From Ursus arctos (lineage: Eukaryota; Chordata; Mammalia; Carnivora; Ursidae), in assembly GCF_023065955.2 (NCBI RefSeq), contig NW_026622974.1:36797718-36861717 (forward strand): DNA of 64,000 nt. Reading direction: 5' to 3'. Both the position numbers and the translations under genes were made by a program. Under the pieces are notes generated by a model. That model saw nothing but the letters and a program-made list of their open reading frames with translations. It did no database searches and was not told where the DNA came from. Positions within the stretch are counted from its first letter, which is position 1, and every line of letters begins with the position of its first letter. Below, piece after piece: positions 22,441 to 34,078 of this stretch.

Positions 22441-23335
22441 CTGAACAATTCCTCCAATGGACTATTTCCCGTTTCCATACTCTTTCCATATGCATAATGC
22501 CTGTCCAAGCACTGTTGTCTCCAAGCTAGACCTCTGTGATCACCACCCCTGCACCTGCTCCCTTCAGTTCCTTCTCCCTGCAGCCATCCTCCGAATATTA
22601 TCCAAATTGACAACAATTCCTCCAATGGACTATTTCCCGTTTCCATACTCTTTCCATATGCATAATGCCTGTCCAAGCACTGTTGTCTCCAAGCTAGACC
22701 TCTGTGATCACCACCCCTGCACCTGCTCCCTTCAGTTCCTTCTCCCTGCAGCCATCCTCCGAATATTATCCAAATTGACTTCCAAACACTCATAGTAACA
22801 TATTAATCTTCTGCTCTAAGCCAGCCCATTACACATGGCTGCAGGACAAATCTTAAATTCCTGGCATTGGCTTTCAAGTCTCTCCCAATCTGGCCCTGAC
22901 AGCTTCAGCCACTTTCCCCTCACCCATATGTCTAATAGGTGGTCATATCAAACTATTTGTCTTTGCTCGTATCCTTTCCTCTGCCTGAAATCCCACTCTC
23001 TGCCTCATTTCCCTCCCCACCCCCACCCCCACCTCATGACCCATTTTCCTATTTTCAGGCCCCATACTTCCTCCCCAATCCTTGCATAGTTAGCTACTCT
23101 CTCAGACAGCATTCCCTGAACACTATTAGGGTCCTCCCTGCTCCCATGGCTCTTTATTGATGCCTCTGCATAACATCTGGTGGGTCATGTTTATTGTTTC
23201 TGTTGTTTACATACCTGTCTCTAGACTGAGTTCTACTAGACACAGAACATACCTCGTTTACCTCCAAAACTACGGCACCCGAAGTGATGAACAATTATGA
23301 TTCTTTGAAATCATGAATAAATAAACACTTAATTT
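22441..23335 (+). repeat. L2-type LINE 3' region carrying a tandem duplication
   Basis: Blocks TTAAATTCCTGGCATTGGCT, CAAGTCTCTCCCAATCTGGC, CTCTGCCTGAAATCCCAC and the end ATTCTTTGAAATCATGAATA follow the L2 3' layout. It contains the 2 x 168 bp duplication. Confidence 0.7.
22444..22779. repeat. perfect tandem duplication, 2 x 168 bp
   Basis: Copies 22444-22611 and 22612-22779 appear identical, each from AACAATTCCTCCAATGGACT to CCAAATTGAC. The unit is a multiple of three, so open frames of 112 and 121 codons persist through both copies on the two strands; this is an arithmetic consequence, not evidence of coding. Confidence 0.95.
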
Positions 23336-23892
23336 GGTCTTTGATTCACTGAGACTTTCAACTGAGAAACCTCAGCCCTGGTATATACCAATCACACTGC
23401 TCCTGGCAGCCTCACCACATGACATCAATGGCGATGGTGACCATCTCACTATTTCCAGAGGCCCCTTGAAAGAGTATATTTGACCACCTGGTCTCCCACT
23501 ACCTCCTTTCTGCTCTTGCTGTTCCTAGTTCCTAGTTTTCTCCTCTTGGTTAGAGGCCCTGGGAGTTATCTTTGACCCTTTCCTTCTGTTCCCTCATCCT
23601 ATGTATTAGCCTTCAAATAACGCCAAGTCCATTTTTGGCATGTCATCTAAAGTCACCCCTTTCTCTAGTAGTCATTTCTACTCTTGAGGCTCTCTTTCAC
23701 TTATTTGAATCCAAGATGGTTTCAAGAACCTGTTTTCCCAACCCCTGACTTGCCCCCCATGTTAATCAAGAGAAGCCACACAGCCTCCAGAGTGATCTAT
23801 AAACATGCAAATCCCCCTTGCTCCTCCCTTGGCCTAAAGCCGTTTGTTGACTTCAGGACAACATCTAAGCTCCTTGACTTCACATATAAAAT
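23336..23892 (+). repeat. old LINE fragment (L2 or L1M type)
   Basis: CTGGGAGTTATCTTTGACCC and CAGCCTCCAGAGTGATCTAT are blocks of an abundant old mammalian LINE 3' region. Diverged; subfamily not assigned. Confidence 0.5.
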
Positions 23893-24410
23893 ATGTATCC
23901 ATTCATGCAACAAACATGTATTGAGTGTCGACCTCGTGTCAAGCACTGTTGTTGAGAGGAGTTTGCAGCAGTGAGTGAAAGGTTCAATCTCTCTGTTCTC
24001 GCGGAGTATCTGCTTAGTGGGAGACAAACAGTAAACAAAACCTAAGTTATTGGGTAACTATAGGTGCCCTGGAGAGAAACAGACTGGGATGGCAGATGAA
24101 AATCCCTTGAGGAGCTGCAGTGTTCAGCAGGAGAGAGGGGCAGGGGAGCCCTCACTGAGGAGGTGGCATCCGAGCAAAGACTGAAGGGAGGAGAGGCAGT
24201 GAGCCAGGAGGAGATCCCAGAGAAGCATCCCAGGAAGCGCGGGCGGCTAGTCCGAAGGCCCAGAGACAGAGCAGGCCTCCGCATGCTGGAAAGCCAGCAA
24301 GGCAGCCAGCGGGCCTAGAGTGGGGTGAATGAGGAGAGAAAAAGAGAGGGAAAAGAGGTCAGAGAGGAAACGGGGCAGATCACGCAGGACGTCGTAGACT
24401 TGGCTTGTAC
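23893..24410 (-). repeat. old LINE 3' end, antisense
   Basis: Plus strand starts ATTCATGCAACAAACATGTA, then GTCAAGCACTGTTGTTGAGA, GGGAGACAAACAGTAAACAA, CCTCACTGAGGAGGTGGCAT and GCAAAGACTGAAGGGAGG. This is the reverse complement of an old LINE 3' end. With the sense piece just left of it, the two LINE fragments are in opposite orientation. Confidence 0.75.
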
Positions 24411-24985
24411 CTCAGTGAGGAGGTTTCTGAGAGATTACAATGGTGACTTCCATTTTACCAACTTTACCAGCACAAGCCCGGCTTCCCCATTGAGGATGCA
24501 CTCTAAGAGGGTAAAGGTGTCCTTGGCCCACTCCCAGCCCCATCTCCCAGCATCTCATTGCCCCCTCCTCACCCTATGTTCAACCTTATGATTAGCAAAC
24601 CGTGGGATTGCAGTTCCTCAAACGCATTGTTCCATGCCCCTGTGCCCTTCCTCATGGCATCCCTGGGCCTGGAATAACCATGTCCAACCTCTGGGCCCTA
24701 CATCCACAGCCTGTGGATGTACACAGTCTGTGTATTTCATCAAACGCACTTCAGAACTGCCTCCTCCGGGAGACTACCATGTTTTGCCGAAGAGGATTCA
24801 TGTGGCTCTTCTCTGGGCTACCTCTGAATCTCATCTGTGCTTCGATTCATTGCTCTTACCTGACTACACATCTGTCCTCCCTACTGGACAGTGAAAAACT
24901 CAAGTTTTATTCATCTTCATCTCCACAGCACCTCACTGAGTACCTATCATTTCATAGGGGTTTACTAGATTTATATTGGATTAAG
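24411..24985 (+). repeat. L2-type LINE 3' region
   Basis: GTGCCCTTCCTCATGGCATC, CTGGACAGTGAAAAACTC and CACTGAGTACCTATCATT follow the L2 3' layout. Overlapping open frames (24602-25012) are repeat-derived. Confidence 0.6.
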
Positions 24986-26599
24986 GAAAAGAGAAAAGAA
25001 GGTGCAGGATAGACCCAAAAGCCAAAAATCAGAGCTCAGAAACTGCTGGCTTTGACAGTGAATGCCAGCCTATGGTACCCAAAAGATGCTAATGTTGATA
25101 TGACAAAAACCATAGGTTCCATTAAACCTGTTCCAGCCTCTCTCTCCAGGGGCTACAGCAAGACCTTGTTACAAAAGCCCTACCAGGTGTGAAGAGCTTG
25201 AACCAAGAGAAAGTTGACCCAGAGCTGACAGAGTAAATGAAGTTTAGAGTCCAGGTTTCACCCAAATGAGGAAAACCTGGCTTACCCTTTTTTGAAGAAG
25301 AGAAGTAGGGCAGTACACATGTAAAGGCAAAATCATAGTTATCTGCTTTTAAGCACACACGCACACATACACTCACTGGTAACCCTTCCTTCCCCTACAA
25401 TCCCCAGATGATGAGGATATTATATAGCTGTTGAAATAGTGATTCTCTTGGCATCTTAGTGTGTTGTTCTCTGGGATCAGATTTCTTTGCATTTTACAAA
25501 ACTCTTCAACTCTGCAGAGTGGGGCTTTCCATAAAAAGAGAAACTAAAAATTGTTATGATCTGTTTTCATTTTCCAGGTGGGACTGTGGGATTTATGCTC
25601 ATCCATTCATAGTGTCCTACCTGGGAGCTCATATCTGCTCAGCAAAATGGCGGTTGGCATTCATGGTGGTGCACGGGTGCCCGTGGGCTATGCAGTATGG
25701 ATGAGGACTAAGAGGTGAAGAAATCTGTTCTTGCCTCTAGGAGCTCGCAGTCCAGCAGGGAACGCAAGCAAGTTGGCATGAATCACAGAGCATCGGGCAA
25801 GGTAAATGGAGAGTGGCTCCGACATAGAGGCAGGTCCCTGAATGACCCTAGCCAAAAGGAGGTTTCTGAAAAAAGGGCAAGAACACAGCATCGTGGAGTT
25901 GGGGAGCTACAGGGAGATGCAGAGAACTGGGTCAGAAGGGGAAGCCAGCACCACCCAGAAGAGGACCTAAAGGTTAGTTATTATGGCAAATAAGAAGAGG
26001 GTGGAAATGGAAGAAAACAAATTCATGGAAATCTCATCAACGGGGCTGAGTGGCTTGTGTGTCATGTTGAGGAAGAGAGACTTTTCTAGGATGACAGCTG
26101 TCTGAAATTGTAGCTCTCTGCCACCTTCTCACATACGTGGTGGGAGAGACTCCTACTAATTTAGCCGAGGAGATGAGAGCAGAGGGCATTCTATCAAAAA
26201 GTGGTAGGAGATGTGCCCCTCCACACAAGGTCTGCCCTTCAACTGTCCTTTGCCCAAAGTCTCTCCCTGGTAATGAGAATGTGGCCGTCTTCACTAACAT
26301 CCATGCCGTGGTCACACTCCATCTTCCTCCTTCTCATTCTGGGAAAGTTCAAAACCCAGCTGAGATCGTATGAGTTCATTAATTTCCCACCCGGCAGATG
26401 GTCTGTTTACATCCGACTTGGGCAACAGGTACCTGTATGTCAGCCGTAGCGCTTGACCGTGGCTGGTTAGGAAGGAAGGCTGATAGTTGTGTTACTCTGC
26501 ACAGTCGGCTGCGGTTGGGTCCCTGGTGGGGAGCTGCACTCTTAAATCCTTTCCCCAGGTTTTCCAAAGCCTCTTTCTCAAAGTTCACCTACTCAGGAT
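24986..26599. other. unannotated, possibly with an antisense LINE scrap
   Basis: 25690-25780 (CTTGCCTCTAGGAGCTCGCA) faintly recalls an antisense LINE end. A CA run lies at about 25355-25375. Text CAGCAAAATGGCGGTTGG at 25640-25658 includes a YY1-like AAAATGGCGG core. No gene found. Confidence 0.35.
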
Positions 26600-26745
26600 A
26601 AGTCAATATTTGTGATGTTTTGTGGACGTGGTGACAGGCACAAGACATCAGACTTTGCCAATGGTCATTGAGACAGATAATGTCTGGCCCAGGATCAGCC
26701 TTCAGATCTAATGTCTGCATCACTGAACTTTAACTCTGTGTCTAC
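26600..26745 (-). repeat. possible MIR relic
   Basis: ATGGTCATTGAGACAGATAA and CAGCCTTCAGATCTAATGTC loosely follow an antisense MIR. Low certainty. Confidence 0.35.
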
Positions 26746-26859
26746 ACAGAACAGTACACTCAAGTGTTAGGTTGTAGAACCTAAGAGAAAAATTAAAGAT
26801 CAGGAGGAAAAAGTAAGAGTAATATGGATGGTACTTATGAGTCTCATTTACACATTTTT

Positions 26860-27104
26860 TTATTTTTTATTTTTTTTTATTTTTTATTTTTTATTTATTT
26901 ATTTTTTTTTTTAAAGATTTTATTTATTCATTCGACAGAGATAGAGACAGCCAGCGAGAGAGGGAACACAAGCAGGGGGAGTGGGAGAGGAAGAAGCAGG
27001 CTCATAGCGGAAGAGCCTGATGTGGGGCTCGATCCCATAATGCCGGGATCACGCCCTGAGCCGAAGGCAGACGCTTAACCGCTGTGCCACCCAGGCGCCC
27101 CAGT
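26860..27104 (-). mobile_element. CAN-SINE (SINEC), young subfamily, long tail
   Basis: Antisense young-consensus copy with GGGGCGCCTGGGTGGCACAG head at the right end. Its A-tail complement is unusually long (26860-26913) and made of T runs with A interruptions (TATTTTTT-like units), so the tail has become a microsatellite. Perfect 16-base duplication TCATTTACACATTTTT at 26844-26859 and 27105-27120. Confidence 0.95.
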
Positions 27105-27120
27105 TCATTTACACATTTTT

Positions 27121-28289
27121 GACAGGACAGGATTATCTCCTGATCATAGCCTGGGTGCATGGATTCTACATGCAAAACACATTGTTCATGATAGAAATTA
27201 AGAATACAAATAAGAAAACAAAAAAAGAAAATTACTAGAATTCCTGTTGTTGACATTTGACATACGTGTGTGTTAATGTGTTTGGACATACTTTCTACAG
27301 ATCTGTATACCACCACACACATTCTTTGTTCACACCTTTACTGGATAAAATTTCAAACATCTTTCTATAGGAATAAAAATACTTTTACAACATTATTAAT
27401 GGTTACACAGTATCACATTTTATGGAAGTACCATAGTTTATTTAACCTATCAGCTAATTTGCTTGCACTTTTCTTCAATATAAATTAACTCTGCTCATCC
27501 ACTTATACTTGGAGTTAAGTATCTATTCATTTTCTTTGTTTCTCTTCATTAGAAATATTTTCTTCATTGCAAATGCCTAAAAAACTAGTCACATTTAATC
27601 GGTTGCTTCATTTAAATAGTCTCATTTTAAAAAAAACAAAAAACCAGGAAACAATTAAATTACAATTGGCTTTTCTGTTAGGACTTTTAAATTGTTGCCT
27701 TATGTACCTTTCCCAGCTTGTTTTGAATAATTTACAATGTAAATGCATACTGTGAGTAATTAGCTCACAAAATTAAGTTCAACAAATATTGCGATTGTCC
27801 TGGAGATACCTTTCACAGATTACCCAATGATCCAGGTCCCTGATACCTGAGAATCTGTAATGTAAGCAAGACTAGGACGCAGAGAGCTGTGAGGCAAACC
27901 ACGTGCACCATCGGAAAGGCACAGGTGGCTATTGGAACTCTGGGGGGAGGTCTCTGATGGATGGGAGGATGAGAAAATGTCTCATGTAACAGTAATCATC
28001 TGAAGTGTTAGATTTCATATGTAACATAGAAAAAAGCACATTATCAAGATGAATTTTATGTAGAATTTTTGACTCACTACACATATTTTAAAAATTTCAA
28101 ATCCAAAATGATTTATTTTAAGTTTACTAAGATGATAGGAACTGGACCAAATAGAATATTTATTATCAGAAGGAAACTTACACTTGAATTCCAGTGAGGC
28201 CCTGTTCCTCCACAAAGGATAGGGAAGAAAGAATCTAAGGATTCCATGAAATATTGATTAGTACTATTCTCTACTTTTTCCTTGGAGGA
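27121..28289. other. unannotated AT-rich stretch, possible L1 scrap
   Basis: 27380-27450 (TTATGGAAGTACCATAGTTT, ATTTAACCTATC) resembles an antisense old L1 ORF2 end. No open frame of that gene remains. Otherwise unremarkable. Confidence 0.35.
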
Positions 28290-28425
28290 AACACGGGTCT
28301 CCAGAGGCTATGGACCTCATCTCAGCTCCAAGTCACACATCCTGGGATGGCTGAGCCAGCACTAGAATCCAGGGATCCAGACTCCCAGCTCCCCGCTCCT
28401 TCCATCACTCCATGTGGCTTTCCCA
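28290..28425 (-). repeat. MIR relic
   Basis: AGTCACACATCCTGGGATGG, AGCCAGCACTAGAATCCAGG and CAGCTCCCCGCTCCTTCC follow the antisense MIR pattern of a small-number 'cancelled' tRNA head end. Confidence 0.6.
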
Positions 28426-28544
28426 AGGGCTGCTAAGCAAATTTATTAAGGGCATGGATTCCCAGTCCAACAGGTGCAGAAATGTGAGAGGATCCTTCAC
28501 TTGTCACATTGAGTTGATGAACCTTTTCCTGCAAGTCTGTGAGA

Positions 28545-28660
28545 CTGAGGAGTTCATTCAACATTCATTCATTCAACAAGTGTGTACTGAGTGGCTATGA
28601 TGGTCCTGGCATTGCTCTAAACACTGGGGACCCAGCAGGGAACTAACCAGACCCTTGGAA
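28545..28660 (-). repeat. old LINE 3' end, antisense
   Basis: ATTCATTCATTCAACAAGTG, then ACTGAGTGGCTATGATGGTC and CTCTAAACACTGGGGACCCA match the reversed 3' end of old LINEs. Confidence 0.6.
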
Positions 28661-29099
28661 ATATGCCTGTCCAGACATCGGTGTCTGCTGCTTGACTTGG
28701 GGAGGCGTAGGTGGGAGCGACCAGGTGTTGATCTGGCTCCAGGGAAAACAAGGGGAGTTCAAATGTAGCCCTGCGACCTGCCATGCTCTGTGCAGATCTC
28801 CACTTTGGGATCAATGATCTGGAAATTACATTAAAAATGCAAATGATATTCCCATTCAAAGAGAGAAAACCGTGCCCTTCCATTACCTGCCTCTCTGCAG
28901 CCCACTAGATCATCTCTCCCACAGTTCACACTCACTCTGACTTTCTGTCCAAGATCAAGAGTCCTTCCAATGATAGGTTGTTTGCTTGGCTCCGGGCTTT
29001 GGGCTGTCAGGCTGTGGTCGGTGACTTTATCATGTTGTCTCAGCTCTTCAGTGAGGTGAAAACTTCTCACAAACCTGAGGGAGCTTCATAGAATACAAG
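28661..29099. other. unannotated non-coding stretch
   Basis: No gene or nameable repeat. Confidence 0.4.
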
Positions 29100-29985
29100 A
29101 GCAGAAGGAACTGGAGAGATCAGTTGGTTCTCCTGCCTCTTCTTTTTTTTTAGGTTGTGTTCTATTTATTTATTTATTTATTTATTTAATTTATTTTTTA
29201 ATGATTTTTTATTATATTATGTTAGTCACCATACAGTACATCCCCGGTTTCCGATGTAAGGCTCGATGATTCATTAGCTGCGTATAACACCCAGTGCACC
29301 ATGCAATACGTGCCCTCCTTACTACCCATCACCGGTCTATCCCATTCCCCCACCCCTCCCCTCCGAGGCCCTCAGTTTGTTTCTCAGAGTCCATAGTCTC
29401 TCATGCTTCATTCCCCCTTCTGATTACCCCCCCTTCTTTATCCCTTTCTTCCCCTACCGATCATCCTAGTTCTCATGTTCCATAGATGAGAGAAATCATA
29501 TGATAGTTGTCTTTCTCTGCTTGACTTATTTCACTTAGCATTATCTCCTCCAGTGCCGTCCATGTTGCAGCAAATGTTGAGAACTCGTTCTTTCTGATGG
29601 CTGAGTAATATTCCATTGTATATATGGACCACAACTTCTTAATCCAGTCATCTGTTGAAGGGCATCTCAGCTCCTTCCACGATTTAGCTATTGTGGACAT
29701 TGCTGCTATGAACATTGGGGTGCATATGGCCCTTCTCTTCACTACGTCTGTATCTTTGGGGTAAACACCCAGTAGTGCAATGGCTGGGTCATAGGGTAGC
29801 TCAATTTTTAACTTTTTAAGGGACCTCCACACTGTTTTCCAGAGTGGCTGTCTCCTGCCTCTTCTGACAGATGGAGAAACTGAGGTTCACAGAATTGTAC
29901 TGACCCATCCAGGGCCACACAGCTGGGACCTAGAGTTGCTGGGCTGGAATCCAAGGGATCCCAGTTCCCAATCCAGTGTGTGGTC
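29100..29985 (-). repeat. MIR relic interrupted by an L1
   Basis: The right part (29866-29985) reads GACAGATGGAGAAACTGAGG, then GGGCCACACAGCTGGGACCT: an antisense MIR core. The left part ends at 29143. They join across the L1 target-site duplication, so the MIR was the host of the L1 insertion. Confidence 0.8.
29144..29850 (-). mobile_element. 5'-truncated L1 insertion with ORF2 C-terminus
   Basis: Minus strand encodes an uninterrupted C-terminal stretch of about 119 codons (29832-29473) of L1 ORF2p, recognised from the motifs YDPAIALLGVYP, DTDVVKRR and YYSAIRKNEF. It continues into a short 3' UTR ending in a poly(A) tail (T run 29144-29151 on the plus strand). ORF2p is the reverse transcriptase/endonuclease of L1; the catalytic domains are missing, so this copy is dead. 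A perfect 15-base target-site duplication TCTCCTGCCTCTTCT (29129-29143, 29851-29865) flanks it, showing a single truncated target-primed insertion of fairly recent age. Confidence 0.97.
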
Positions 29986-30121
29986 CTTTATCTCACACTC
30001 TCACTTGAGAAAGGGTACATCTGATCTACAACCTCAGGTTCATAGTATCCATTTCCTCTTTCTCTGGGCTCTAGTTGAGATAATATCCCCAGTCATCTGA
30101 AAAATAAATCAGATCAGTATA

Positions 30122-30567
30122 CAATTGGCCTTTGAACACAGTATACAAATGGCTTTGAACTGCACAGGTCCACTTATACGTGGATTGTTTTTCATTTATT
30201 TTAGAGAGAGAGGGGGGGGTGGGAGGGGCAGAGGGAGAGGGAGAGAGAGTCCCAAGCAGACTTAGCACTGAGTACAGAGCCCCACACAGGGCTCAATCCT
30301 AAAATCCTGAGATCACAACCTGAGCCAAAACCAAGAGTCGAAGCTTAACTGACAGGTGCCCCCTCATGATTTTTTAAATAACACTTTTTCCCTCTAGCTT
30401 ACTTTATTGTGAGACTACAGTGTATAATACATATAATATACAAAATATGTGTTAATCGATTGTTTATGTTATTGGTGAGGCTTCTGGTCAACAATAAGCC
30501 ATTACACAGGTTTTCACCTGCATGGGTAGTTGGCACCCCTCACTCCATGCTGTTAAAGGATCAACTA
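30122..30567. mobile_element. MER2 (Tigger-type) DNA transposon with nested SINE
   Basis: Ends are near-inverted repeats: ACAATTGGCCTTTGAACAC at the left and GTTAAAGGATCAACTA at the right, with TA dinucleotides outside as expected for a mariner-like element. Internal blocks GCACAGGTCCACTTATACGT, TAGCTTACTTTATTGTGAGA and ATGTGTTAATCGATTGTTTA match MER2. Non-autonomous; no transposase. Confidence 0.9.
30185..30363 (-). mobile_element. CAN-SINE (SINEC), older, nested in MER2
   Basis: Antisense SINE with ATTTATTTTAGAGAGAGAG at the left and GGGGGCACCTGTCAGTTAAG head at the right (minus strand). MER2 sequence resumes directly after (TCATGATTTTTTAAATAAC). Diverged from the young consensus; no clear target-site duplication seen. 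Confidence 0.85.
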
Positions 30568-31545
30568 TAAACAGTAATGAATGGACACAGTGGAACAGGA
30601 ACACTTTATATCAAGAGTCTCACCTCAAAATTATACTCCTCCTACTGTACTAGCTGCTCCATTTTGGTCTCCTTTTCCTGTCCTCTTTATCTCCATGACC
30701 TCCGGTGGGACAATAGGAAATAGATAGTTGGTCTTTGTCCCTGGTTCCTGGCACACAGCTCCTATAACACTTGTGGTCTCCAGAGTGATAAGAGCATCTT
30801 CTGTATGATAATGAGATGCCTGTATCTGGGAGCCCCGAGGTAGCTTCAGGATAATGGCTGGTCTTCAGAAAGGCCAAGCCATGATTACAGGGTTGGAACT
30901 TTCAATCCCATTCTCCAACCTCCAGGAGGGGAGAAGAGCAGGAGACTGAGTTAATCATGAACTGTCAAGATTTCATCAATCACGCCTACATAAGTAAGGA
31001 AACCTCCATAAAAACCCCTAAATGATGGGGTTTGGAGAGCTTCATTGGTGAATATCAAGGTACTGAGAGGGCGGCTCTCCTGGAAAGAGCATGGAAGTTC
31101 CACACCCCTTCCTCCATACCTTACGCCATGCATTTCTTTCATTTGCCTGTTCCTGAGTTGTATTCTTTGGTCAACATACAGTAAATGCCATGTCAAATAC
31201 AATGGTCAACATAAGTATACTGTTTTCCTGAGTTCTGTGAGCCTTTCTAGCACATTCTTGAACCTGAGGTGGAAGGAATTGTGGGGACCTCCAATTTGTA
31301 GCCAAGTCAGACAGAAGTGTGGGTTACCTGAGGACCCCACACTTTTGACAGGCCTCTGAAGTGAGGGCAGTGTTGTGGAGCTGAGCCCTTACACATGTGG
31401 AGTCAGACACTAACTCTGGGTAAGTAGTGGCAGAATTTAATTCTATTGTACGACACCTAGTCAGCGTCTGGAGAGTGAAAGATTTGGTTGTTGGTATGAG
31501 AAATCCCCACATATTTGTTGTCAGGGTGTTGTGAGTAAAAACAGC
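30568..31545 (+). mobile_element. retroviral-type solitary LTR, subfamily unassigned
   Basis: From about 30880 the text GAAACCTCCATAAAAACCCC, GAGAGCTTCATTGGTGAAT, CTCCAATTTGTAGCCAAGTC and the end GTCAGGGTGTTGTGAGTAAA has the layout of an old ERV LTR on the plus strand. The CATAAAA could be a TATA-type box. No coding part is present. The left boundary (about 30600-30880) is unclear. Confidence 0.55.
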
Positions 31546-32610
31546 TCATCTCCTAACATTGGAAACCCCAGAACATGTCTCTTCATCAGCGTGATCTCTT
31601 CTCTGACCATACTGACCTCCCACCATTTCATCGGGTTTCATCACTTTGAATGTCATCTGCACTCCCAAACAACTCCCAAATATGTCAACAGCTCCAGCCT
31701 CTCTTCTGAATTCCAAATTCCCTAGTCAGCTTTTCATGTGGGTAACTAATAGGTATTTGAAACATTTTATGCCTGAAATTGAAATCTTGATGTTTAGTCC
31801 CAAACTTTAGGGTCCCCTTAACTCTCTTCTCTCGAACCCTACATATAACCCGTCAACAAATCCTACTGACTCTACTTTCAAAACATATCCAGGATCTGCC
31901 CACTGGTCCCCACCTTCTGCTACCACCTTTATCACCTCTCATTTAGATTATTGCAAAAGCCTCTTCATTGATTGCCTGCTTCATCCCTTGCTCCCCTAAG
32001 GCTATTCATAACACAGAAGTCAGTGATGTTACCTGACATATGTTAGATTGTGTCACTTTTTGGGTCAAAACTCTTTTATGCTTTCCATCTCCCTGTGAGC
32101 AAAAACCAAAGTTATCACATCAGCCTAGAAGATCCCCATTGCCTCTCTGAGCACACCTCCTACTACTTTTTCCTTTACTTTCTTCACTGTAAGCCACCAG
32201 GCCTTTTCTCTTCTTTGAACATGCCAGAACTTCTGCCCCAGGGCCTTTACACTTGCTGTTTTGCTGCTTGAAATGCATGTCCCTCATATTTACATGGTTC
32301 TTATACCTCCTTAAAGTCTTTATTTCAAATATCTTCTTTTTAATATTTTTCCGATCTCTTTATTTAAAACTGCAACGTTCCCTCTTCCCCCAACTTCTTT
32401 ACTACCTTATTTTTTTCTATAGCTCTCACCATCATCTGATAGACTACATATTTTACTTACATATTTTGTTAATTTTTTGGCTCCCCCCTCTAAAATGAAG
32501 ACTCTGCAAGAACCAGGATTTTTTTTTTGTCTATATTGTTCATCATGTATCCCTACTACATTGAGTAACATTTGCTTAGTAAATATTTCCTGAATAAATT
32601 AATTAAATAC
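31546..32610 (+). repeat. old LINE 3' region, nearly continuous
   Basis: Blocks in order: CAACTCCCAAATATGTCAAC, ATTAGATTATTGCAAAAGCC, AGCACACCTCCTACTACTTT, CCCAGGGCCTTTACACTTGC, CTCTAAAATGAAGACTCTGC and CTTAGTAAATATTTCCTGAA. This is an old, abundant LINE 3' unit (L1M or L2 class). It runs over 1 kb with no large interruption. Confidence 0.75.
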
Positions 32611-33499
32611 TATAATTTTTATATCCATGTCTTATGCTAAAATAATTCTAAAATTAAAATCTTTGGATAACGACGAAAAACAACTGAAAAAATTCACACC
32701 CCTGTGAGTCCTCCTTGTGCTTAAGATCTGGTTTGACGGTATTACAAGTGGACTTTGGTAGTAGCCACTTCATAATGACAAGAGAATATACAGAGCCAAA
32801 GGTCACTGGTGTCAAAAACTCAGACTAACACTTATTGGATCCAGAAAATTACAAATTAAAGTACAGTGTTATCCTGGACTAACAGTAAGGGAAGTTGGCA
32901 AAAGAAACTAATGTAGCAGCAGAATAAGATTTCTTGAAGAAAATAATGACAAGTGGAAATACGATTTTTCCATCCAAATGTAACCCTACACGTTTAAGCA
33001 CCTCCCTTCTCTCTATCTTTTTATTTATTTTTTATTTTTTGACAATGAGTTTAGTGAATTTAGATTACTAAAGAGGACTGTCCAGGCCAGAGGAGCACAA
33101 TTTCCCATCAGAACTCGGCTACTCCTTTGCTCTAGAGTAGCCCTACAAGCACCTTGCCTCGCTTGCTAACCCAGCACTCGCTGGCCCCAGGTTTTGTTTA
33201 TATGAGGTGATCAGATAACAGCAGAAATACATTTTGCATTTCTTGTCCGTTGTTGGTGACTCCAGCCCAAGAATCCCTCTGTAATTCTCTGGAACTGATT
33301 TAGGAGCTTAGTATTGCTCAAATGCTGCTCCATGAAACACTGGTCAGGAAGAGGAGACCTAAGCACTTGGGCCTTTGAGAGAAGGTGCAAAGGTTCTGCT
33401 GGAGGAAAAGGCAAATAGTAGGTAAAACGAAGGCTTGGCTCTGGCCTGTCTACAATGCACACTATGGCTCGCTTATGGAGTTGGTCCTCAAACTGCATT
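32611..33499. other. unannotated non-coding stretch
   Basis: A (TTTATT)-rich patch at 33018-33042. The rest is unremarkable. No gene. Confidence 0.4.
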
Positions 33500-33721
33500 T
33501 TCAGTGGTCAATGGATTACTAAGAGACACAAGAAGTAACATGGATCCATTGCGGTCCCCACTGCACAAGAACAGCTCCACTTGGACATCTACAAGACACC
33601 TCAGATTTATATTCAAAACAGCTCCTGATCTTTCACCAAAACCAAGTCCTCCCCCAGCCTTTCCACCTCACTTGGTTGTAATTTCTTCTTCCCAGTTGCT
33701 CAGGCCAAAAAGTCTTGGAGT

Positions 33722-34070
33722 CATTGTCTTAGCCCGACTGGGCTGCTGTAATAGAACACTACAGACTGGGTATCTCGTAAACAACAGCATTGTTCACAGT
33801 TCTGGAGACCGGAAGTCCATGATCATGGTACCAGCACAGATGGGTGAGGGCCCTCCTTCTGGTTCACAGCCAGGACCTTCTCATTGAACCCTCACCTGGT
33901 AGAAAGAGCTAGGGATCTCCTTGGACCCTCTTTTATAAGGGCACTAATCCCATTTAGGGGTCCACCCTCATGACCTAATCACTTCTCAAAGACGCCCCCC
34001 TTCTATACCATTACATTGGGGTTAGGATTTAACATACGAATTTTGGGGGGACACATTCAGATCACAGCAT
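33722..34070 (-). mobile_element. MaLR LTR, antisense
   Basis: GTCTTAGCCCGACTGGGCTG opens the plus-strand text, then CACAGTTCTGGAGACCGGAA, TTATAAGGGCACTAATCCC and TTGGGGTTAGGATTTAACAT. This is an antisense MLT1/MST-type LTR inserted in the LINE. Confidence 0.85.
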
Positions 34071-34078
34071 CATTGTTT

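Noticed and set aside
22428..22795. Open frames of 112-121 codons with internal protein repeat
   Set aside because: They exist because the 168-bp duplication is a multiple of three and the host is an L2 relic.
29473..29832. A functional L1 reverse transcriptase
   Set aside because: Only the last ~119 codons of ORF2 are present; endonuclease and reverse transcriptase domains are missing by 5' truncation.
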